This document shows, in pieces, positions 1-7,752 of a stretch of DNA of 64,000 nt; the first letter of the stretch is position 1, and every line of letters begins with the position of its first letter. Source of the stretch: an uncultured Chryseobacterium sp. (GTDB lineage: Bacteria > Bacteroidota > Bacteroidia > Flavobacteriales > Weeksellaceae); NCBI GenBank assembly GCA_913777465.1, contig CAJYRQ010000084.1:37739-101738 (forward strand), in the 5' to 3' direction. The position numbers and the translations under genes were made by a program. The notes under the pieces are model-generated. The model had not been told where the DNA came from. It was given only the letters and a program-made list of their open reading frames with translations, and ran no database searches.

Positions 1-207
1 CAGAGAACCAACGACTTTATGGAAAAAGCCACATGGACGCTGGGCGGAACAATCATCGTTCTTATCCTGTTAAGCGTTGTACTTACAGGAAAGCCATCGG
101 CTGCAACACCGGTTCAGGTTCCGGCTAAAAAAGAAGCTCCGGCTAACCAGACAGCTACTCCATCTTCTACTACGGTTCCGGTTCAGACCCCTGCACCAAC
201 CAAATAA
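1..207 (+). CDS. secG: SecG preprotein translocase subunit, 3' part only
   Basis: This is the C-terminal part of SecG, the small membrane subunit of the SecYEG protein-export channel. The open frame runs in from the window edge (QRTNDFMEKATW), which is the usual SecG stretch just before the second membrane helix. A hydrophobic segment follows (WTLGGTIIVLILLSVVLTG). The tail is rich in Ala, Pro, Thr and Gln and probably disordered, as in flavobacterial SecG proteins. The ATG at 19 is internal, so it is not the start; the true start lies upstream of the window. A bidirectional terminator follows. Confidence 0.85.
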   Translation, partial: QRTNDFMEKATWTLGGTIIVLILLSVVLTGKPSAATPVQVPAKKEAPANQTATPSSTTVPVQTPAPTK

Positions 208-229
208 GCAAATAATTATTTTACATAGA

Positions 230-257
230 AAAAGCAACTCTGTATGGAGTTGCTTTT
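230..257 (+). terminator. Bidirectional terminator between secG and a convergent glycosyltransferase
   Basis: An 11-bp perfect stem (AAAAGCAACTC with GAGTTGCTTTT) encloses a 6-nt loop. Runs of T follow on both strands, so it can end secG from the left and the minus-strand glycosyltransferase operon from the right. Confidence 0.85.
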
Positions 258-359
258 TTGTTTAATGGTTTAATATTCAAAGTATTTGGTTACCACTTGC
301 AATCCGGATAATAAGAAAACATCCTGCCTCTTGCTTTTCTATTTCAGCCGATTTTTTTG

Positions 360-1193
360 CTATTTCAATTTGATCTTTTCAATTTTATGCCTCAGGTTTA
401 GTCCGGCCTTCAAGAAAGAATATTGTACAGGTTTTGAGTTTTTATAATATTTATTAATGAAGATGTGCATGGCGCCATAAAAGCGCTCCAGATACAATTC
501 GTCTTTTACCGTACTTTCGCCTTTATGATGAAGAATGGAAGCTTTACCATAATAAAAATTCTTAAAGCCCTTCCGCAGCAAGGTATAGCAAAGATCGATA
601 TCTTCCCCGTACATAAAATAAGATTCATCCAGCCCTCCCACTTCCAGATAAACTTCTCTTTTCAACAACATAAATGCCCCGGTAACGACATCTACTTCTG
701 CTACTGCCTGCTCATCGATATCACACCGGTAATACGATTTGGAATTGTTCTTTTTAAAATTCGTAAAAAGCTTTTCGAAAGAATTGAACATATCCGGAAC
801 CGAACGTTTGCTCTCGGGTAAAAAATGGCCTGCTGCATCATGCATCCGTACGCCCAGACACCCGAAATTTTTATGGGACCCGGCAAAATTCAGGATTTTG
901 GGCATGTAAAAACCTTCCAATTCCGTATCCGGGTTGAGGAGAAGAATGTATTTGCCCTTTGCGGCTTTGACTGCTTTATTGTTGGCTTTAGCAAAACCGT
1001 CATTGTTTTCGGACGGGATGAAAAGGACTTCCGGAAATTCGGAGATTAATGTTTTCCAGGAGAAATCCGTAGAAGCATTATCCACCACAATCGTTTCATA
1101 GTCTGTTTCCGGCATATATTTCCGCAACGATGCAAGACAGTTCCGAAGCAATTGAGTAACATTATAGTTGACGATAATGACTGACAACTTCAT
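360..1193 (-). CDS. Family 2 glycosyltransferase (rhamnosyltransferase-like)
   Basis: A cytoplasmic GT-A fold glycosyltransferase that transfers a sugar from a nucleotide-sugar donor, probably to a lipid-linked or envelope polysaccharide. The 277-residue protein opens with the family 2 signature SVIIVNYNV. VVDNASTD follows, then the metal and nucleotide-binding NPDTE near residue 108, and a GEDIDLCYTLLRKG motif near residue 190 that contains the probable catalytic acid. The motif order resembles the WbbL-type rhamnosyltransferases, but the sugar specificity cannot be read from sequence. It is the last gene of a minus-strand run recR, a glycosyltransferase remnant, then this gene. The remnant ends 16 nt upstream, so two glycosyltransferases probably once stood here in tandem. 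Confidence 0.85.
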   Translation of the reverse strand: MKLSVIIVNYNVTQLLRNCLASLRKYMPETDYETIVVDNASTDFSWKTLISEFPEVLFIPSENNDGFAKANNKAVKAAKGKYILLLNPDTELEGFYMPKILNFAGSHKNFGCLGVRMHDAAGHFLPESKRSVPDMFNSFEKLFTNFKKNNSKSYYRCDIDEQAVAEVDVVTGAFMLLKREVYLEVGGLDESYFMYGEDIDLCYTLLRKGFKNFYYGKASILHHKGESTVKDELYLERFYGAMHIFINKYYKNSKPVQYSFLKAGLNLRHKIEKIKLK

Positions 1194-1208
1194 AAGAATT
1201 TCCTTTGG

Positions 1209-1441
1209 TTATTTTTTTAAATCGTAATAATAGGTTCTCGTCAGCAAAAGTAAGTATTTCGTTTTATAAAAAACTTTCAGCACCAGATATTGGATAAAAT
1301 TTATATTTTTAACGTCATACATTTCCCTCAGATTCCGCTGAAACCCTCTTTCCATCGCAGAAAGATCGGCAGAAAGCCGAAGTATGAAGCAGCCAGGATG
1401 GTTTTTTCAGCATTGTAAAGAGGAATGATAACGGAAATCAT
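1209..1441 (-). pseudogene. Internally deleted family 2 glycosyltransferase remnant
   Basis: From the ATG at 1441, minus strand, the reading begins MISVIIPLYNAEKTILAA. This is a textbook N-terminus of a family 2 glycosyltransferase, but the frame soon ends at a TGA. From about 1386 a different frame continues LRLSADLSAMERGFQRNL and on to KYLLLLTRTYYYDLKK before a TAA at 1209-1211. That reads like the C-terminus of the same kind of protein. The two ends are joined out of frame in 233 nt, so roughly the middle two thirds of a normal gene is missing. It sits between recR (12 nt away) and an intact glycosyltransferase. The join point and the loss of function are my reading; the original length is inferred from the family. 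Confidence 0.75.
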
Positions 1442-1453
1442 CTAAAATAGTAA

Positions 1454-2068
1454 TTAAGAATTTCCTTCGCTGTAAGGCAGCCTGTTCATAATCGATCTTC
1501 CCAATGAAATTTCATCGGCATATTCCAGTTCATCCCCTACCGAAATCCCTCTTGCAATGCTTGAAAAATTTACCTCTGTATTTTTGAACTTTTTATAGAT
1601 ATAATACGCCGTGGTGTCCCCTTCCATCGTCGCACTCAGAGCAAAGATAAATTCCTTTACCTTTCCTTCGTTCAGCTTTTTTTCGATGCTTGGAATATTG
1701 AGCTGATTGGGACCTACACCCTCCATCGGGGAAATTTTACCGCCGAGGATTAGGTATTTCCCGGTATATTTCCCGGTATTCTCGATTGCAATTACATCCC
1801 GTACATCTTCCACAATGCAGATCAGTTCATCCGTCCGTTTATCATTGCTGCAGATCTCACAGATTTCAAAATCCGAAAAATTATGACATTCTTTACAGTA
1901 TTTGATGTCGTTGACTAGGCTGATGAGGGAGTTTCCGAGACTTACGGCTCTGGAATTGGGCTGCTTCAATAAATGTAATGCCAGTCGCAAAGCGGTCTTC
2001 CTTCCGATCCCGGGAAGCCCGGAGATTTCATCTACTGCTTTTGCCAATACTTTACTTGGATAATCCAT
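1454..2068 (-). CDS. recR: Recombination mediator RecR
   Basis: RecR acts with RecF and RecO to load RecA on gapped single-stranded DNA. The 204-residue length is normal. A helix-hairpin-helix (ISGLPGIGRKTALRLA) lies at residues 15-30. A four-cysteine zinc finger uses C58, C61, C70 and C73. A Toprim domain covers roughly residues 81-177 and includes IVEDVRD and the Walker-like TMEGDTTAYY stretch. It appears to be the first gene of a minus-strand transcript that continues into a glycosyltransferase remnant and an intact glycosyltransferase. A TATTTTTG -7 element lies only 4 nt before the ATG. Confidence 0.95.
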   Translation of the reverse strand: MDYPSKVLAKAVDEISGLPGIGRKTALRLALHLLKQPNSRAVSLGNSLISLVNDIKYCKECHNFSDFEICEICSNDKRTDELICIVEDVRDVIAIENTGKYTGKYLILGGKISPMEGVGPNQLNIPSIEKKLNEGKVKEFIFALSATMEGDTTAYYIYKKFKNTEVNFSSIARGISVGDELEYADEISLGRSIMNRLPYSEGNS

Positions 2069-2072
2069 AATA

Positions 2073-2080
2073 CAAAAATA
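2073..2080 (-). promoter_or_regulatory. -7 element of the recR promoter
   Basis: On the minus strand it reads TATTTTTG, a full match to the Bacteroidota TAnnTTTG -7 consensus. Only 4 nt separate it from the recR ATG, so the message would be leaderless or nearly so. I see no TTG at the right distance upstream. Confidence 0.5.
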
Positions 2081-2222
2081 GTGATTATTGTTGAGAATTT
2101 TACGGAAGAACTATGATCCGTTTTCAACCGGTGAGCTAACTGAAAATCAAATTTACACTCCATCTTAAAAACGGAAATCCACTGCTTACCATTTCCTTCT
2201 TCCTCCCTTCATTTAAAAATCT

Positions 2223-2230
2223 TATCTTTG
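2223..2230 (+). promoter_or_regulatory. -7 element upstream of the LURP-one-like gene
   Basis: TATCTTTG matches TAnnTTTG and sits 33 nt before the ATG at 2264. It supports that ATG over the in-frame TTG at 2228, which lies inside this box. No clear TTG -33 element is visible. Confidence 0.5.
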
Positions 2231-2263
2231 ATCTACTTAATATTAACTGAAAAAATAAACCAA

Positions 2264-2869
2264 ATGGTACTTAACAATTTGAATTATCCGCTGGATTTTA
2301 AATTTAAAATTACAACGCTTGCCAGCGATTTCAACATCACCGACCGGAACGGAAATTATGTAGCTTATGTTCGTCAGAAAATGTTCAAGCTGAAAGAAGA
2401 CGTTGTTGTGTTTAATGACGAAAGCAAATCCAAGGAACTTTTCAGAATCAAGGCCAATCAGTGGATCGATTTTAATGCTTCTTATTCTTTAAGCGAAATT
2501 GCGACCGGCCGAAGTTTCGGAAGACTGGCAAGAAAAGGGATGCGGTCCATCTGGAAAGCAAGCTACGACATTCTGGATGCGAACGATCAGCCGAAATTCA
2601 AAATCCAGGAAGACAACGGCTGGGTGAAAGTTTTTGATAATATGGTAGGGGAAATCCCGGTGATCGGAATGTTTACCGGATATTTCCTGAATCCTTCCTA
2701 TACGGTAACCGGAATGGATGGAAAAGCTTATTTCAGACTGAAAAAAATGCCGTCATTCTTCGGAAGAAGGTTTCAGCTCGACCGCCTGATCGATATTGAT
2801 GACGAAGAAGAAAGCCTGGTAATCCTCTCCTTATTAATGATGACCCTGCTTGAAAGAGCACGAGGCTAA
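2264..2869 (+). CDS. LURP-one-related / scramblase-like fold protein
   Basis: A 201-residue cytoplasmic protein that resembles the LURP-one-related (Tubby/scramblase-like) family, whose bacterial members have no firm function. The sequence is a run of short beta strands around turns of the type NITDRNGNYVAYVRQKMFKL, then a second half with FKIQEDNGWVKVFDN and FLNPSYTVTG. This gives the repeated strand-rich pattern of the fold. The ATG at 2264 is chosen because the promoter -7 box overlaps the only upstream in-frame candidate (TTG at 2228). It has no signal peptide. A lipoprotein gene follows after 15 nt and is probably cotranscribed. Confidence 0.6.
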   Translation: MVLNNLNYPLDFKFKITTLASDFNITDRNGNYVAYVRQKMFKLKEDVVVFNDESKSKELFRIKANQWIDFNASYSLSEIATGRSFGRLARKGMRSIWKASYDILDANDQPKFKIQEDNGWVKVFDNMVGEIPVIGMFTGYFLNPSYTVTGMDGKAYFRLKKMPSFFGRRFQLDRLIDIDDEEESLVILSLLMMTLLERARG

Positions 2870-2884
2870 ACAACAGAACAACCT

Positions 2885-3376
2885 ATGAAATACATAATCA
2901 TTTTTGCCTCTGCAATACTTCTTGTTGCCTGTAAAAAGGAACAGCAGACTGTTTCTGACCCTAAGCCTTCCGATTCTGTTCAGGTGATTCAGGATACGGT
3001 GAAGGCTGAAGTTTCCTCAGGTAAAATTGCAGTGGAAACCTTCCCTTTTCCGAAAGAAATTAAAGAATGTTCCTGCTATTTTGCAAAAAACAAGGCTGAT
3101 TTCGAAAATGAAAAGTACATCTATGCCGATGATGCCGGGAAAACCGCTTACATGAAACTCGATGGAAAAAGACAGGCGATGAACCTGATCTCATCCAGCG
3201 ATATGGAAGTGGATGAACAGCTGAACAAAGAGATAGAAAGCGGTGATTATAAAATTTCCGTGCAGGGAAAAAAAATCAAAGGTGAAGAGGCCCTGTTATT
3301 TGAAGGCACCATAAGGATCGAAAAACCGGACGGGACTGTTGTGACTATGCCGATCTACGGAGAGTGCGGATGTTAG
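2885..3376 (+). CDS. Hypothetical lipoprotein
   Basis: A 163-residue protein with a type II signal peptide. A hydrophobic stretch ends in the lipobox LLVAC with the lipidated cysteine at residue 16, so it is an envelope-anchored lipoprotein. The rest is polar, with a CSC pair near residue 60 and a CGC ending; the paired cysteines could form disulfides in the periplasm. I do not recognise a family. It follows the LURP-one-like gene by 15 nt, and a good terminator stands 28 nt after the stop, so the two genes probably form one transcript. Confidence 0.7.
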   Translation: MKYIIIFASAILLVACKKEQQTVSDPKPSDSVQVIQDTVKAEVSSGKIAVETFPFPKEIKECSCYFAKNKADFENEKYIYADDAGKTAYMKLDGKRQAMNLISSSDMEVDEQLNKEIESGDYKISVQGKKIKGEEALLFEGTIRIEKPDGTVVTMPIYGECGC

Positions 3377-3403
3377 ACAGCTTCCGGCTTCCGGCAAAAA
3401 TAT

Positions 3404-3432
3404 AGCTTCTGTTTTTACGGAAGCTTTTTTTT
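3404..3432 (+). terminator. Terminator after the lipoprotein gene
   Basis: AGCTTC and GAAGCT form a stem (extendable with a TG/CG step), followed by eight T residues. It lies 28 nt after the lipoprotein stop and just before the pepD promoter region. Confidence 0.75.
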
Positions 3433-3461
3433 ATTTTGTAATTTTGATAAAAATAAATTCA

Positions 3462-4907
3462 ATGGAACTATCGAATATTGAACCGCAGGTGATCTGGAAG
3501 AATTTTTCCAGGTTAAATGCAGTTCCGAGACCGTCAAAAAAAGAAGAAAGAGTAATTGCCTTCATCAAAGAATTCGGCGAAAACCTCGGACTTGAAACAA
3601 CCGTGGATGCCGTAGGGAATGTGATCATCCGAAAACCGGCAACTCCGGGAATGGAAGACCGCAAACCTGTAGTCCTGCAGTCTCACCTGGATATGGTCTG
3701 TCAGAAGAACAATGATGTGAATTTCGACTTTGAAACAGAAGGCATCCGAATGGAAGTAGACGGCGACTGGGTACGGGCAAAAGGGACAACCCTTGGTGCA
3801 GATAACGGTCTTGGTGTAGCAACGATCATGTCGGTCCTGGAAAGTTCGGATATTCCGCATCCTGCACTGGAAGCCCTGTTTACCATCGATGAAGAAACCG
3901 GGATGACGGGGGCTTTGGGACTGAAACCCGGACAGCTGACCGGCGATATTTTATTAAACCTGGATACGGAAGAAGACGATGAAATCGATATCGGCTGTGC
4001 CGGAGGAATCGACGTTACGATTTCCCAGAATTATGAAACCGGGTCTCCGGAAGGCCAGATCATCAGGTTTGAAGTGAAAGGCCTGCAGGGCGGACATTCG
4101 GGAATGGATATCCACAAAGGTTTCGGGAATGCCAACATCATCCTGGGACGTCTTTTATACAAAGCGCTGGAAAAAGAAAACATCCAGCTGATCTCCATCG
4201 ACGGCGGCGGATTGAGGAATGCCATTCCTAGAGAAGCCACAGTGACGGCTTCCGTAAGAAATGCACAGGAATTCATTGATGAGCTGACCAACGGTCTTAA
4301 AAACGATATTTTAGAAGAGTTCGCCGGCCTGGAGCCGGGGCTTCAGATCAATATCGAACATTCGACCACTTCCGAACCAGCCATTTCCGAAGAAGATTCT
4401 AAGAAAATTATTCTTGTTCTGAAATCCCTGCACAACGGGGTCTACCGGATGAGTCCCGATGTAAAGGACCTAGTGGAATCCTCAAACAACGTGGCAAGGG
4501 TTGAATTAAAAGAAGGGGCTTTAAAAATTTTAAACCTTTCCAGGTCATCGGTAGAGTCTTCAAAGGATTCGGTGGCGGAACAGCTAAAATCCGTGGCGGA
4601 TCTTGCCGGAATGAATACGGTTTTCAGCGGATCTTATCCGGGGTGGAAGCCGAAGCCGGGTTCTGAAATCGTTCAGCTGATGGAGAAAATCTACGCGGAA
4701 AAGTTTACGGAAAAGCCTCACGTTGTAGCCTGCCACGCGGGACTGGAATGCGGGATTATCGGAGCCAACTATCCTGAAATGGAAATGGTAAGCTTCGGGC
4801 CGACGATCCGCGGCGCCCACTCTCCGGACGAAAAGGCCAACATCCCGTCTACCCAGAAATTCTGGAGTTTCCTGAAAGATATTTTGGCGAATATTCCACA
4901 AAAATAA
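3462..4907 (+). CDS. pepD: Aminoacyl-histidine dipeptidase (M20C peptidase)
   Basis: A cytoplasmic di-zinc dipeptidase that cleaves Xaa-His (carnosine-like) and other dipeptides. The 481-residue length is close to the family norm. The metal-binding sequence is laid out as in E. coli PepD: H75 and D77 in SHLDMV, D114 in GADNGLG, and E144/E145 in DEETG. A lid or dimerisation domain with GGHSGMDIHKG follows near residue 210. A late histidine in GAHSPDEKANIPS completes the metal site. The ATG at 3462 is preferred over the in-frame TTG at 3444, because a TAATTTTG -7 box lies at 3439-3446 and would overlap that alternative. It is single-cistron, with terminators on both sides. Confidence 0.93.
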   Translation: MELSNIEPQVIWKNFSRLNAVPRPSKKEERVIAFIKEFGENLGLETTVDAVGNVIIRKPATPGMEDRKPVVLQSHLDMVCQKNNDVNFDFETEGIRMEVDGDWVRAKGTTLGADNGLGVATIMSVLESSDIPHPALEALFTIDEETGMTGALGLKPGQLTGDILLNLDTEEDDEIDIGCAGGIDVTISQNYETGSPEGQIIRFEVKGLQGGHSGMDIHKGFGNANIILGRLLYKALEKENIQLISIDGGGLRNAIPREATVTASVRNAQEFIDELTNGLKNDILEEFAGLEPGLQINIEHSTTSEPAISEEDSKKIILVLKSLHNGVYRMSPDVKDLVESSNNVARVELKEGALKILNLSRSSVESSKDSVAEQLKSVADLAGMNTVFSGSYPGWKPKPGSEIVQLMEKIYAEKFTEKPHVVACHAGLECGIIGANYPEMEMVSFGPTIRGAHSPDEKANIPSTQKFWSFLKDILANIPQK

Positions 4908-4928
4908 AATTGTAAAATAGCTATACTG

Positions 4929-4965
4929 AAATATCCAAAGTCTTTTGATTTTGGATATTTTTGTT
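4929..4965 (+). terminator. pepD terminator that also contains a -7 box
   Basis: An 11-bp perfect stem, AAATATCCAAA with TTTGGATATTT, is followed by T residues, 21 nt after the pepD stop. The right arm and T tract contain TATTTTTG (4956-4963), a full match to the -7 consensus, 24 nt before the next start codon. The terminator reading is strong; the promoter reading is possible. Confidence 0.75.
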
Positions 4966-4987
4966 TTTAATTAATTTGATTACAATC

Positions 4988-5569
4988 ATGAAAAGCATTA
5001 CCGTATTTTGCGGATCGAGTTTCGGTTCGGACGATATTTATAAAGAACAGGCCACCCTGCTGGGACAAATATTGGCCAAACAAGACATCCAACTGGTCTA
5101 TGGCGGTGCAGATGTCGGTCTTATGGGCGCTGTAGCAGACGGAGCCCTGAATGCCGATGGGAAAGTGATTGGCGTCCTTCCCCACTTTCTGCAATCCAAA
5201 GAAATTGCCCACAAGCTGCTTACCGAGCTCGTCCTGGTAGAAACCATGCACGAAAGGAAAACCAGGATGAATGAACTTTGCGACGGGGTAATCGTCCTTC
5301 CCGGTGGCTACGGCACACTGGAGGAATTCTTTGAAATGATCACCTGGGCACAGCTCGGACTTCATCAGAAACCGATCGGCCTCCTGAACATCAACGGATT
5401 CTACGATGACCTGATCCGGATGGTTCAAACCATGGTGGATAAAGGTTTTTTAAAACAAATCAACCGGGAGATGCTGCTGATCAGCGACAGCATTGAAGAA
5501 TTGCTCGAAATGATGAGGAATTATAAGGCACCGACGGTTGGGAAGTGGATTTCGAAGGAGGAAGTTTAA
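4988..5569 (+). CDS. LOG family protein (nucleoside 5'-monophosphate phosphoribohydrolase)
   Basis: LOG proteins hydrolyse nucleoside monophosphates (AMP, or cytokinin ribotides in plants) to the base and ribose 5-phosphate. The 193-residue protein has the family hallmarks: CGSS near residue 8, VYGGADVGLMG at residues 37-47, and the catalytic PGGYGTLEE at residues 105-113, with MHERKTRM just before it. It has the Rossmann-like lysine decarboxylase-related fold but is not a decarboxylase, despite old annotations. The ATG at 4988 is chosen because the nine codons before it begin inside the pepD terminator. A decayed restriction gene follows 27 nt downstream. Confidence 0.88.
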   Translation: MKSITVFCGSSFGSDDIYKEQATLLGQILAKQDIQLVYGGADVGLMGAVADGALNADGKVIGVLPHFLQSKEIAHKLLTELVLVETMHERKTRMNELCDGVIVLPGGYGTLEEFFEMITWAQLGLHQKPIGLLNINGFYDDLIRMVQTMVDKGFLKQINREMLLISDSIEELLEMMRNYKAPTVGKWISKEEV

Positions 5570-5596
5570 AATTATAATATAAAATTAACTAGTAAC

Positions 5597-6471
5597 ATGC
5601 CCGAATTAAAGAAGAAAAATAAACAAGCAGCATTTACAAATTGGTTTGGGCCACTTTTAAATGCATTAAGGGAATTAGGAGGTTCAGGAAGACCGAAAGA
5701 AGTTGTAGAAGAAATTGCAAAAAAAGAAAAGATTTCAGATTCTCAACGTGAAGAAGTAATAAAATCAGGAATTTTAAGGTTTGATAATCAAGTTGCCTGG
5801 GCAAGACAATATCTGGTATGGGAAGGATTACTTGATAATTCTAAAAAATGTGTTTGTCTAAGGGTCAAAATACATTTTTAACATTGGAAGACTCAAGAAA
5901 AATCTTCCTGAAATGGGTTGAAATTCATCAAAAAGGAAAAAAGGAAAAAATACCAAAAACTAAAATTGTTGAAATTCAGGAAGAGGAGGAGCCCGAAGAA
6001 TTAGATCATGAAATTACTCCCACTCTTCTAGAAGTCTTGCAATCTGTAACTCCAAACGGATTTGAGCATATCTGTAAGAGGCTTCTTCGCGAACATGGTT
6101 TTGAGAATGTATATGTAACACAAGCTTCTCATGATGGAGGGATTGACGGATATGGAACATTAGAACTTAATCCCTTTGTAAGTATGAAAGTTTTATTTCA
6201 ATGCAAAAGATACAAAGGAACTGTTTCAAGATCGCAGATTGGAGATTTCAGAAACGCTATGATTGGGAGAGCTGATAAAGGAATAATACTTACCACTGGA
6301 ACATTCTCTGAAGATGCCAAAAGAGAAGCATCATGAGATGGAGCTCCACCAATAGAATTAATTGATGGGAAAAAGCTGGTTGAGCTGTTTGAGAAAGTAG
6401 AATTAGGTTTAAAGCCCAAAGTAATTTACGAAGTTGATTACAATTTTTTCGAAATTTATATAAAGAAATAG
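5597..6471 (+). pseudogene. Broken Mrr-type restriction endonuclease
   Basis: The first frame (5597-5881) encodes the winged-helix N-terminal domain of Mrr-family enzymes (PLLNALRELGGSGRPKEVVEEI). Near 5845-5855 the homology jumps to another frame (from 5848) that carries the linker and the nuclease domain. The catalytic pattern is still visible: D in GGIDGYG, then Q-C-K in FQCKRYKG. At 6334-6336 the frame meets a TGA, yet the conserved continuation DGAPPIELIDG follows directly, and the frame runs on to a TAG at 6469-6471. So there are at least two lesions, a small indel and a nonsense change that probably turned CGA into TGA. The DNA is visibly more AT-rich than its neighbours, suggesting transfer followed by decay. 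Mrr enzymes cut modified DNA or act with other restriction systems. Confidence 0.8.
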
Positions 6472-6695
6472 TACTATTTAAGTCGATATAATAAAAATCT
6501 CCCAAATAAATTTTCAGGAAGCTTATATTAATTTTAAATACTTTAAGGAGCAATCCAAAGAAATTTAGTAAAGTTATCTAAACACTATCTTTTCAAACCT
6601 AAATTCCAAAAACTTTCATTTTAGCGTAAAATTTGCAGACCCATAGATAATTCGATTCATTAAAATTTATTCATTTAAAATACGAGTGTATCCTT

Positions 6696-7694
6696 ATGGC
6701 AGACGAACACCTGAATAAAATTCTGGCAGAATACAAAGAATGCCATTCCCTCTATTCCGATTTGGGCTCTAAAGTGGAACAGATGTTAAGAAGGTTGTGC
6801 AAGAAAATTCCCATTCATCAGATCAACAGCAGGGTTAAGACAAAAGCAAGCCTTGCCCAGAAGATCATCAAGAAAGACAAATATACGAGCCTTGATGAGA
6901 TTACCGATATTTTAGGATTGAGGGTTATCACCTATTTTGAAGACGACATTTCTAAGATTGAGGAAATCCTTAACCGTGAATTTACGGTCGACTGGAGCAA
7001 TTCCGTTGATAAAGGGCATATTGAAATTGATAAGTTCGGATATAAAAGCATTCATTTTATCCTGCAGGTGAATGAGCAGAAAGCAAAATCAAAAGAATAT
7101 GCACCTTACCGGAACATCCGGTTTGAAATACAGATCAGGAGCATCCTTCAGCATTCATGGGCGGAAATCGAACATGATCTGGGCTATAAATCGGTGACCG
7201 ATATTCCTGAAAAGGCCCAACGTACCTTTTACCGGGTGGCGGCTCTTTTGGAGCAGGCAGACATCGAATTCACCAAATTAAAAAAAGAAATTCATGAATT
7301 TGAAAATTCGGTAAGCAAGAATCTGAAGAACAAAAGGGAGCTGATCAACATTAATGAATCAACGATTATTGCCTTTGTAAAAAAGAATACTTTACTTCGT
7401 GAGATTGAGAGCAAGGTAAGAAAAGCACTCAGGACGCCCGGCCAGTCGGGATTCGATACGGCCTATATCTCGGCCAGTCATTTCCCGGCACAGCTGAAAG
7501 ATCTGGGAATATTGAACCTCATACAGCTTGAAGACCAACTTTTGAAATATAAAGACGAAATCATCACCAGTGAAATCAGCTACCTGCAGTCGGTAAATAA
7601 AAACCTGACCGACCGGAGCATTAAATTTGCCATCCCGCAGGGTGCTCCCATCCTCTGGCTGATTCATTACCTTCAAACCCATAATACGAGATAA
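6696..7694 (+). CDS. Stand-alone RelA/SpoT-domain alarmone synthetase with a C-terminal extension
   Basis: A 332-residue protein with a RelA/SpoT nucleotidyltransferase domain at roughly residues 20-190 and no HD hydrolase domain. The ATP-binding R-V-K-T-K-A-S motif, the catalytic Asp in ITDILGLRV, the Tyr of FGYKSIH that stacks on the GDP/GTP base, and the Glu of FEIQIRS are all present, followed by HSWAEIEHDLGYK. The synthetase therefore looks active and should make (p)ppGpp-type nucleotides. After a charged helical stretch, about 130 residues (RTPGQSGFDTAYISA through APILWLIHYL) form a domain I do not recognise. It stands 224 nt after a broken restriction gene. It could be a small alarmone synthetase for stress, or a toxin-like member such as the CapRel/FaRel groups. 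The sequence alone does not decide. Confidence 0.8.
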   Translation: MADEHLNKILAEYKECHSLYSDLGSKVEQMLRRLCKKIPIHQINSRVKTKASLAQKIIKKDKYTSLDEITDILGLRVITYFEDDISKIEEILNREFTVDWSNSVDKGHIEIDKFGYKSIHFILQVNEQKAKSKEYAPYRNIRFEIQIRSILQHSWAEIEHDLGYKSVTDIPEKAQRTFYRVAALLEQADIEFTKLKKEIHEFENSVSKNLKNKRELININESTIIAFVKKNTLLREIESKVRKALRTPGQSGFDTAYISASHFPAQLKDLGILNLIQLEDQLLKYKDEIITSEISYLQSVNKNLTDRSIKFAIPQGAPILWLIHYLQTHNTR

Positions 7695-7698
7695 TAAA

Positions 7699-7728
7699 AA
7701 CCTCCCGAAGATTTCCTTCGGGAGGTTT
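7699..7728 (+). terminator. Bidirectional terminator
   Basis: A 12-bp stem (AACCTCCCGAAG with CTTCGGGAGGTT) encloses a 4-nt loop, with A residues on the left and T residues on the right. It can end the alarmone synthetase gene and the convergent ferredoxin gene. Confidence 0.85.
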
Positions 7729-7752
7729 TGTATATTCCGGTTATAAAATACA

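Noticed and set aside
2228-2263. Upstream TTG start for the LURP-one-like gene
   Set aside because: The TTG lies inside the -7 promoter box, and the ATG at 2264 gives the expected N-terminus.
6334-6336. The in-frame TGA of the Mrr gene as a recoded (selenocysteine) codon
   Set aside because: The gene also has a frameshift, the family has Arg or a similar residue here, and no SECIS-like hairpin is visible. Simple decay explains it.
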